DNA from: JBCBTD01 sp039818825 | Lineage (GTDB): Bacteria; Pseudomonadota; Alphaproteobacteria; Geminicoccales; Geminicoccaceae | DNA: 64,000 nt | Direction: 5' to 3' | Assembly (NCBI GenBank): GCA_039818825.1 | Contig: JBCBTD010000017.1 | Location: 1-64,000, forward strand | Shown here: piece by piece, positions 58,048 to 64,000 of the stretch | How the letters are laid out: each line of letters opens with the position of its first letter | Position numbering within the stretch: position 1 is the first letter of the stretch | Notes under the pieces: generated by a model | What the model saw: the letters and a program-made list of their open reading frames with translations, nothing else | What the model was told of the DNA's origin: nothing | Database searches by the model: none | Program-made: the position numbers and the translations under genes

Positions 58048-60587
58048 CCAGGGCGGCGTCCGGTGTCCGCGCCCTGGTGACGCGCCTGGCCGGGTGGTGC
58101 GCTGGCCACGCGGTCACCGTGATCGTCACCACACTGATGCTGGCGGTACTCGCCGGCGCCTTCACCGTCGATCGCTTCCGGATCGACAGCGACCTCGACG
58201 ATCTGATCGATCGCGACGCCCCCTTTCGCGCCCGCCAACTCGACCTGACGGCGGCCTTCCCCGATGCCGCCAATCAGCTCGTCTTGGTGATCCGCGGCGC
58301 CACGCTCGACGACCGACTGTTCGCCGCGCGCACGCTTCGCGACACGCTGGCTGAGCAGCCGGGGTTGGTTGCGGCGGTCTGGGCACCGGCGATCGATCCG
58401 TTCTTCGCACGCAACGCGCTGCTCTACTCGGACGTCGACGAGGTCGAGGCAACGCTCGACCGGCTGGCCGAGATGACGCCGCTCCTGAGCCAACTCGCCG
58501 TCGACGCCAACCCGACCACGCTGATCGATTTGCTCGCCAACGCGATGGCGGAGTTGCCGCCCGACGACCCACAACGCGAGGCCGTCGCCGCGGCGATCGA
58601 CGCCCTGGTCCCCTCCTTGGAAGCCGCCGCCGCGGGCGCGCCGACGACGCTCGGCTGGCTCGATCTCCTGGCGGACGACGCGGCCGTCGGTCCGGTGATC
58701 CTGCAGGTTTCGCCGGTGCTCGACCGGACCCGGATCATGCCCAGCGCCGAGGCGCTCGCGGCCACCCGGCGTCTCGCCGCCGCGCTCGAGCAGGACGTCG
58801 CCGGCCTGGACATAGCGCTCACCGGCTCGGTTGCGCTCCGTGCGGAGGAGCTCGAGACCGTCAAGATCGGTGCGTCGATGGCCGGACTGCTATCGCTCGC
58901 GCTCGTCACCGTGATCTTGGCCGTCGGGTTACGGTCGGTCGGGACGATCTTCGCCGTGTTGGCGACGCTGATCGTCGGGCTCGTGTTCACGGCCGCAGTC
59001 GCCCTCCTGACGGTCGGCACGTTCACCATGATCTCGGTGGCGTTCGCCGTACTGTTCATCGGCCTCGGCGTCGACTTCGCCATCCACGTGGCACTGCGTG
59101 TCCAGGAAGCGAGCGATGGCACGGCGGCCGGCTGGCATGCCGCGGTGGCGGAGGGCACGGGCGCTGCCGGCACGGCGCTCCTGCTCTGCGGCCCGACGAC
59201 CGCGGCGGCGTTCTTCGCCTTCGCGCCGACCGCCTATATCGGCCTCGCGCAGCTCGGCCTGATCGCCGGGTTCGGCATGCTGATCGCCTTGGCGCTGGCA
59301 TTGACCTTCTTACCGGCGCTCCTGACGCTGATCGGTGGCCGGCGGCCGTTACCAAGGCTGACGCTGCCGGTGCTGCCGCGGACCTTGCGCTTGGCCCTCA
59401 CGCTCGCACTGGTCGGCTTCGCGACGTTCGGCTTCGTCGGGATCGGCTCCGTCCGCTTCGATGGTGATCCGCTCGCTCTTCGCGCCCAGGCGGCCCCGTC
59501 GGTCCTCGCATTCCGTGAGCTCTTGGGCGATCCGGGCGCCAGCCCTTACATCGCCGAACTCTTGGTCGAGGACGCCGAAGCCGCGGCGGTGGCCGAAGCA
59601 CGCTTGGCGGCCATTCCCGAGGTCGGCAGCATCGTCGACGTTCGTTCGTTCGTTCCGGACGAGATGGCAGCGAAACTGGCACTGATCGACGATGCTAGCC
59701 TGTTCGTGGCCGTCCCCGACTATCAAGAGCCGACTCCGGTCGATGCCGAGGCGTTGATCGTGGCGTTGCACGAGCTGGAGGCGGCGGCACCGTCGGTGAC
59801 GGCGGCTGCGGCGGCCGGTGCCCTCGCCGCGCATCTCAGTGTCCAGCCGGACAGCGCCGCTGCGATCGGCGAGGCGTGGTTCGCACGTTGGGCGCCGGCA
59901 CTGCAGCGCTTGGCGGCCCTCCTGCAGGCCGAACCGGTAGACAGCGCTGCGCTGCCGCCAGCGCTGGTCGAGCGCTACGTCGCTGGCGACGGGCGATACC
60001 GGCTCCAGGTGTTCCCGGCGACACCGCTGTTGGCGCAGGACCAGCGCGAGCATTTCGTCCGGGCGTTGCTTGCGGTCGAGCCCACCGCGGCCGGCGATGT
60101 CGTGCAGATGACCGGCGCCACGGAGTTGGTTGCCCGGGCGATGGTGCAGGCGACGGCGTTGGCGTTCGTCGCGGTCGGCTTGATCGTCGCCATCGTGTTG
60201 CGGCGGACGGCGGACGTCGTGGCCGTGCTCGGCACGCTCGCCATCGCCGCGGGCCTCACGCTCGGTGCGGTGAGCTTGTTCGATCTCTCGTTCAACTTCG
60301 CCAACGTCGTGGTGCTGCCACTGCTCCTGGGCTTCGGGGTCGATGCAGCCGTCCACATGGTGATGCGCTGGCGTGAGAGCGGTGCTTCCGCGGACTTCGG
60401 CTCGACCAGCACGGGCCGTGCGGTGCTGTTGAGTGCGCTGACGACCATCGCGTCCTTCGGCACCCTGGCGCTGTCGCCGCATCGAGGGACGGCGAGCATG
60501 GGGTTGCTGTTGACCATCGCCATCGTCGCCAGCCTGGCCGCGGCTCTGATCGCCCTGCCATTCTGGCTGGAGCGGCGACGCCGCTGA
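58044..60587 (+). CDS. hpnN: hopanoid-associated RND transporter HpnN
   Basis: An 847-residue RND/MMPL-type transporter that is needed in other bacteria to move hopanoids to the outer membrane. An N-terminal helix (about 17-38) precedes a periplasmic domain with DRFRIDSDLDDLIDRDAPFR; helices then include FAVLFIGLGVDFAIH, the sterol-sensing-like core, and its repeat in the C-terminal half VLPLLLGFGVDAAVHMVMRW. A second large periplasmic domain spans about 470-690. TTG 58044 overlaps the hpnL stop. It is convergent with the ABC permease, 10 bases away. Confidence 0.94.
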   Translation: MTRAASGVRALVTRLAGWCAGHAVTVIVTTLMLAVLAGAFTVDRFRIDSDLDDLIDRDAPFRARQLDLTAAFPDAANQLVLVIRGATLDDRLFAARTLRDTLAEQPGLVAAVWAPAIDPFFARNALLYSDVDEVEATLDRLAEMTPLLSQLAVDANPTTLIDLLANAMAELPPDDPQREAVAAAIDALVPSLEAAAAGAPTTLGWLDLLADDAAVGPVILQVSPVLDRTRIMPSAEALAATRRLAAALEQDVAGLDIALTGSVALRAEELETVKIGASMAGLLSLALVTVILAVGLRSVGTIFAVLATLIVGLVFTAAVALLTVGTFTMISVAFAVLFIGLGVDFAIHVALRVQEASDGTAAGWHAAVAEGTGAAGTALLLCGPTTAAAFFAFAPTAYIGLAQLGLIAGFGMLIALALALTFLPALLTLIGGRRPLPRLTLPVLPRTLRLALTLALVGFATFGFVGIGSVRFDGDPLALRAQAAPSVLAFRELLGDPGASPYIAELLVEDAEAAAVAEARLAAIPEVGSIVDVRSFVPDEMAAKLALIDDASLFVAVPDYQEPTPVDAEALIVALHELEAAAPSVTAAAAAGALAAHLSVQPDSAAAIGEAWFARWAPALQRLAALLQAEPVDSAALPPALVERYVAGDGRYRLQVFPATPLLAQDQREHFVRALLAVEPTAAGDVVQMTGATELVARAMVQATALAFVAVGLIVAIVLRRTADVVAVLGTLAIAAGLTLGAVSLFDLSFNFANVVVLPLLLGFGVDAAVHMVMRWRESGASADFGSTSTGRAVLLSALTTIASFGTLALSPHRGTASMGLLLTIAIVASLAAALIALPFWLERRRR

Positions 60588-60597
60588 GCGCCCCGCG

Positions 60598-63117
60598 TCA
60601 GCCGGCTCGGAGCAGCGGTTGCACTGGCTGGGCAACCACCCTGGCCAAACCGAGCAGCCCGGTTCCCGTCGTGATGGCGAGGCCTAGGACCAGTACACCG
60701 GCGGTCCAAGCGACCGAGAACACGAATGGCAGCCCTAGCGCCCATTGGGCGATCACCATGCTGCCGGCGATCCCCAGTACCAGCCCAGCGAATCCCGCGA
60801 TCGTTCCGGTGGCGGCGTGCTCCGTGAGGAAGGTTCTGACCAGATCGCCGCGGCGGGCACCGAGCGCTTTGAGGATCGCCGAGGCGTAGCGTTGGCGCGC
60901 GCGGACGGCGTTGAGGCCGGCCGCAAGGACGACGATGCCGCTCGCCAAGGTCAGCCCCGCAACGAACGCGACCGCCGTGCGAATCTTGTCGAGGACGCCG
61001 GTGAACGCGGCGATGGTCTCGTCGACGAAGATCGGCGTGACGTTGGAGCCGACTGCGCGCACTGCCGCGATCAACGCTGGCCGGTCGTCGGGTGCGATGT
61101 CGACGGTGGCGATGTGGCTATGTGGTGCAGCTTCCAGGAAGCCCGGACTGAAGACGAAGAGGAACGCGAGGGAGCCCGAGCCCCAATCGAGCGCCGGGCG
61201 CAGCACGGCGATCTCGGCGTCGACCATGCGCCCGAGCACGTTGAACGTCAGCACGTCACCGATCCCGACACCGTAGGCTGCCGCGATGTCTGCAGGGATG
61301 GCGACCTGAAGCGGCCCTGTGTGGTCCTCGGGCCACCACGCACCAGCCACGGGTCGTTCGCCGGCCGGCGGGGCGGTACTCCAGGTCAGGCCGCGATCGC
61401 CCTCGACGGTCCAGTCGGCGTCCTCGCCGATCGCCACGTCGCGCGCGGTCACGCCGGCGATCTTCACCAGCCGCGCGCGCATGTAGGGCACGATCTCGAC
61501 CAGTTCGGCGCCAGTGGCGGTGTCGACGGCGGTGACGAACGGTGCGCGCTGGTCCGGCTGAATGTCGATGAACACCGTGCTGAACAGCCGCTCGGGGAGG
61601 CGCGCACCGATCTCGGCGTCGAGCACGCGGCCGGTCTGGCCGACCACCGTCAAGAGCCCGAGCCCGAGGGCGAGCGCCATCACCGTCGGTGTCGTCTCGC
61701 CGCCCGGTCGTGCGATCTCCCGCAGCGGCAGGCGCAAGCGTGGCGGCGCAAGCCTGGCCAGGCTGCCCGCCGACCGTTGCAGGCCGGCAACCAGGATGCC
61801 CAACAGCGCCGTCGCGACACCGACGGCGCCGATCGTCGCCAAGGCGATCCAGGGCGCATCGGTCGTCACCAGCACCAAGACGACCAGCGCCGCAGCGAGC
61901 GCCACGACGACCAGGCGATCGCGACCGGTCGGTGGTGAGGCACCGGTGTCGGCGTCGCCGCGGAACAGATCGGCGGGCGACGTGCGGCGAGCGGCGGCGA
62001 GCGGCAGCCAGGCGAAAACGGCGAGAACCAGCGCGCCGATGGCCGCAGCGGACGCCAGGGCAGCGGCCGAAGGCTCCGGTGCCAGGGCGAAGGGCAAGAG
62101 CCCGGCCGGCAGCAGCAGGAGCAGGTAGGGCAACGCTGCGCCCAGGACCATTCCAAGGCTGATCCCCAGAAGACCGAGGATGCCGAGCTGCGCCGCGTAG
62201 AGCCGGGTCACCCAGCCGGGGCGGGCGCCCAACGCACGGAGTGTGGCGATCGTCCTCAGCTTGCCCGACAAATGGCTGCGCGTGGCGAGCGCGATGCCGA
62301 GGCCGCCCGTCGCCAGCGCCGCGAGGGCGGCGAGGGTGAGGAACGTCGCGAGCCGCCCGACCAAATCACGGAGCCCCGGTTGCGCGGTCGACGCGCTCTG
62401 CACACGGAATCGCGCTTCCGGATGGTCACGGAGGATCGCCGCCGCGAGGGCGTCGCGGTTCGCCGCATCGGGCACGGCTAGTCTCGTGGTGAAACGCGCG
62501 ACGCTGCCTTCCTGGATGACACCGGTGGCGGCCAACGAGTCCTGATCGACGACGACACGCGGGCCGATCTGAAAGCCACCGCGGTTGCGGTCCGGCTCGG
62601 AGACGAGCTCCGCGCGGATGGTGAGCGTGGCCGCACCGATCACCAGCGGATCACCGATCGCCAGGCCAAGGCGTTCGAGCAGGCCGGCGCCGACCACCAC
62701 GCCGCCGTCGCGCAGAGCCTCGTTCGGCGGCATCGGTGGGTCGAGCAACACCGCCCCGTAGAGCGGCCAAGCGTCGTCGACGGCCTTGAGCGCAATGGTG
62801 GTCTGGTCGCCGCCGTCGATCGCGCGGGCAAGGGTCGTCGTCGTCGCGGCATCGCTGGTCCGAGCGCCCGCCGGTAGCACGGCGGCGCGCTCTTCCGCCG
62901 TCAGTGGTGCCGACGGCGCGGTGATCGCGAGATCGCCACCCAACAGCGCGGCGGCGTCGCGCTCCAGCGTTTCCAGGACCGCCTGGCGTGCCGTGCCCAC
63001 GGCGGCCAAGGTCGCCACGCCGAATGCGAGTGCCACGACGATCCACGCCAGATTGGGGCTGCCGACGAGGTCCCGCCATACGAGACGCCAGGCGAGTGGG
63101 CGATTGGCGCCGCTCAA
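60598..63117 (-). CDS. ABC transporter permease, FtsX/MacB-like (YbbP type)
   Basis: An 839-residue fused permease with two FtsX domains. A first helix (about 22-42, IVVALAFGVATLAAV) is followed by a periplasmic domain; a cluster of helices from about 255 includes SHLSGKLRTIATLRALGARPG, and the C-terminal FtsX domain contains RYASAILKALGARRGDLVRT. This YbbP-like group is mechanotransmissive and usually pairs with a LolD-like ATPase next to tesA, as here. TTG 63117 overlaps the ATPase stop (TTGA). Confidence 0.92.
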   Translation of the reverse strand: MSGANRPLAWRLVWRDLVGSPNLAWIVVALAFGVATLAAVGTARQAVLETLERDAAALLGGDLAITAPSAPLTAEERAAVLPAGARTSDAATTTTLARAIDGGDQTTIALKAVDDAWPLYGAVLLDPPMPPNEALRDGGVVVGAGLLERLGLAIGDPLVIGAATLTIRAELVSEPDRNRGGFQIGPRVVVDQDSLAATGVIQEGSVARFTTRLAVPDAANRDALAAAILRDHPEARFRVQSASTAQPGLRDLVGRLATFLTLAALAALATGGLGIALATRSHLSGKLRTIATLRALGARPGWVTRLYAAQLGILGLLGISLGMVLGAALPYLLLLLPAGLLPFALAPEPSAAALASAAAIGALVLAVFAWLPLAAARRTSPADLFRGDADTGASPPTGRDRLVVVALAAALVVLVLVTTDAPWIALATIGAVGVATALLGILVAGLQRSAGSLARLAPPRLRLPLREIARPGGETTPTVMALALGLGLLTVVGQTGRVLDAEIGARLPERLFSTVFIDIQPDQRAPFVTAVDTATGAELVEIVPYMRARLVKIAGVTARDVAIGEDADWTVEGDRGLTWSTAPPAGERPVAGAWWPEDHTGPLQVAIPADIAAAYGVGIGDVLTFNVLGRMVDAEIAVLRPALDWGSGSLAFLFVFSPGFLEAAPHSHIATVDIAPDDRPALIAAVRAVGSNVTPIFVDETIAAFTGVLDKIRTAVAFVAGLTLASGIVVLAAGLNAVRARQRYASAILKALGARRGDLVRTFLTEHAATGTIAGFAGLVLGIAGSMVIAQWALGLPFVFSVAWTAGVLVLGLAITTGTGLLGLARVVAQPVQPLLRAG

Positions 63118-63812
63118 GCCGCGGCCTCGCGGCCGGCGGCAGGCGTGTGGTCGACCCGGCCGTCGTGCATCCGCACCTGGCGATCGGCCCGGGCCGCCAG
63201 CGCCGGGTCGTGGGTGATCAAGAGCAACGTCGCACCGTCCTCGCGCGGCAGGGCGAACAGCAGATCGGCGACCGCGCGCGCGGTGTCGCCGTCGAGATTG
63301 CCGGTCGGTTCGTCGGCGAGGATCAACTTCGGGCCGGCCACGAGGGCGCGGGCGAGGGCGACGCGTTGTTGCTCGCCGCCCGAGAGCTGGGAGGGGCGAT
63401 GGCCCAGCCGGGCGCCAAGACCGACGCGCTCCAGACCGGTCCTTGCCCGCTCTTCGGCATCTTCACGCCCGGCGAGTTCCAGCGGTACGGCCACGTTCTC
63501 GAGCGCGGTCAAGGTCGGCACCAGGTGGAAGGACTGGAACAGGATGCCGAGGTTTTGACGCCGCCAGTCGGCTCGGCCGTTCTCGTCGAGGGCACCAACG
63601 TCGACATCAGCGACGGTGACGCGCCCGTCGGTCGCGGGTTCGAGGCCGGCGATCACCGCGAGCAGGCTCGACTTGCCCGAGCCGGAGGGCCCGACGATGG
63701 CGATGGAGGTTCCGGCTTCGACGGCGAGGTCGACGCCGCGGAGCACGTTGACCGGCCCGGTTGGCGCTCTAAGCGTCAGATGCACGGAGTCGACGACGAT
63801 CAAAGGGGACAC
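63114..63812 (-). CDS. ABC transporter ATP-binding protein, LolD/YbbA type
   Basis: A 232-residue ABC ATPase. Walker A GPSGSGKSSLL, Q-loop LFQSFHLVPTLTALENV, signature LSGGEQQRVALARAL, Walker B LILADEPTGNLD and the switch His in LLITHDPAL are all intact. It pairs with the YbbP-like permease downstream. GTG 63812 is used because the GGGAAAG site precedes it; TTG 63803 is an alternative. Its start lies one base from that of tesA, which is read away from it. Confidence 0.95.
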   Translation of the reverse strand: MSPLIVVDSVHLTLRAPTGPVNVLRGVDLAVEAGTSIAIVGPSGSGKSSLLAVIAGLEPATDGRVTVADVDVGALDENGRADWRRQNLGILFQSFHLVPTLTALENVAVPLELAGREDAEERARTGLERVGLGARLGHRPSQLSGGEQQRVALARALVAGPKLILADEPTGNLDGDTARAVADLLFALPREDGATLLLITHDPALAARADRQVRMHDGRVDHTPAAGREAAA

Positions 63813-63813
63813 G

Positions 63814-64000
63814 ATGCTTTCCCGCGCGGTTTGCGTATGCCTTGCCCTGCAACTTGGGGCGTCGGCTGGTGTCCTCAACCGTTGGGACGTCGCGCAGGGC
63901 GCCGTCGCCGCCGAGAGCTGCCGGATCACGTTCCTCGGCGACAGTCTGACGGCCGGCTTCGGGCTGCCCGACGAGGCCAGCTGGCCGGCCCGCATGGCCG
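63814..64000 (+). CDS. tesA: GDSL arylesterase/lysophospholipase TesA (N-terminal fragment)
   Basis: The gene runs off the right edge. The 62 visible residues comprise a signal peptide (about 1-36, hydrophobic with two Cys) and the start of the mature enzyme, ITFLGDSLTAGFGLP, the GDSL nucleophile block of SGNH esterases, then WPARMA. The enzyme is a periplasmic thioesterase/lysophospholipase. AGGGG lies in front of ATG 63814. The tesA/ybbA-ybbP divergent arrangement is common in proteobacteria. Confidence 0.92.
   Translation, partial: MLSRAVCVCLALQLGASAGVLNRWDVAQGAVAAESCRITFLGDSLTAGFGLPDEASWPARMA

Overview
The window is a GC-rich, gene-dense piece of a bacterial chromosome with many GTG and TTG starts and many 1-14 base gene overlaps. 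Gene content and synteny point to an alphaproteobacterium, probably of the broad Rhodospirillales type: recG back to back with sdhE-mfd, an HDAC-xseB-ispA-dxs block, ArsR/ACR3/ArsJ, an RTX-haem peroxidase, and a large hopanoid biosynthesis cluster. This placement is inference from families; no rRNA or tRNA gene is visible.

Layout. 1-7535: a PhnD/PhnC-type oxyanion or phosphonate uptake operon (minus strand) stands head to head with an arsenic operon (acr3-arsR-arsC-GAPDH-arsJ), followed by a two-gene phosphonate degradation unit (FAD oxidoreductase and PhnX). 7833-9063: a phasin-like small protein and a CBS-domain protein, then about 600 bases with no convincing gene. 9681-13516 (minus): acuI-aroQ-accB-accC-aat. 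13701-18514: a secreted RTX haem peroxidase divergent from a two-component system. 18695-24221: TRAP transporter membrane subunits (plus) and a TRAP binding protein (minus) flank an ECF41-type sigma factor with its carboxymuconolactone-decarboxylase-like partner; a matching ECF41 promoter and a bidirectional hairpin terminator can be read. 24323-28487: Bpt, an SLC13/TrkA-C permease, a coiled-coil hypothetical protein and a DUF502 membrane protein. 28451-38304: recG, sdhE-mfd, HDAC, xseB, ispA, dxs.

38315-49560 is the core hopanoid cluster. IspA and Dxs supply isoprenoid precursors; HpnC/HpnD/HpnE convert farnesyl diphosphate to squalene; Shc cyclises it to hopene; HpnH and HpnG add and process the adenosyl/ribosyl side chain; HpnO is the side-chain aminotransferase; HpnM, HpnL and HpnN (46417-47052 and 57073-60587) are the transport-associated members. 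A PAPS-type sulfotransferase gene sits translationally coupled between hpnM and hpnO, which is the most suggestive unexplained element in the window. After hpnO come a 2-hydroxychromene-2-carboxylate isomerase-like gene, dgoK-dgoA, and tlyA, which in relatives usually follows dxs directly.

52514-64000: a cystathionine beta-lyase-like gene, a LOG-family protein, a nitronate monooxygenase-like protein, a secreted Rap1a-domain protein, a glycine-zipper lipoprotein, an unknown gene coupled to hpnL-hpnN, and an ABC exporter of the LolD/FtsX type divergent, with one base between start codons, from a GDSL esterase (tesA) cut by the window edge.

Other points of note: an arsenate reductase that keeps its catalytic cysteines but appears to lack an internal segment of about 40 residues; a phosphonate route that may use an oxidase instead of the transaminase PhnW; and a repeated use of TTGA start/stop overlaps.
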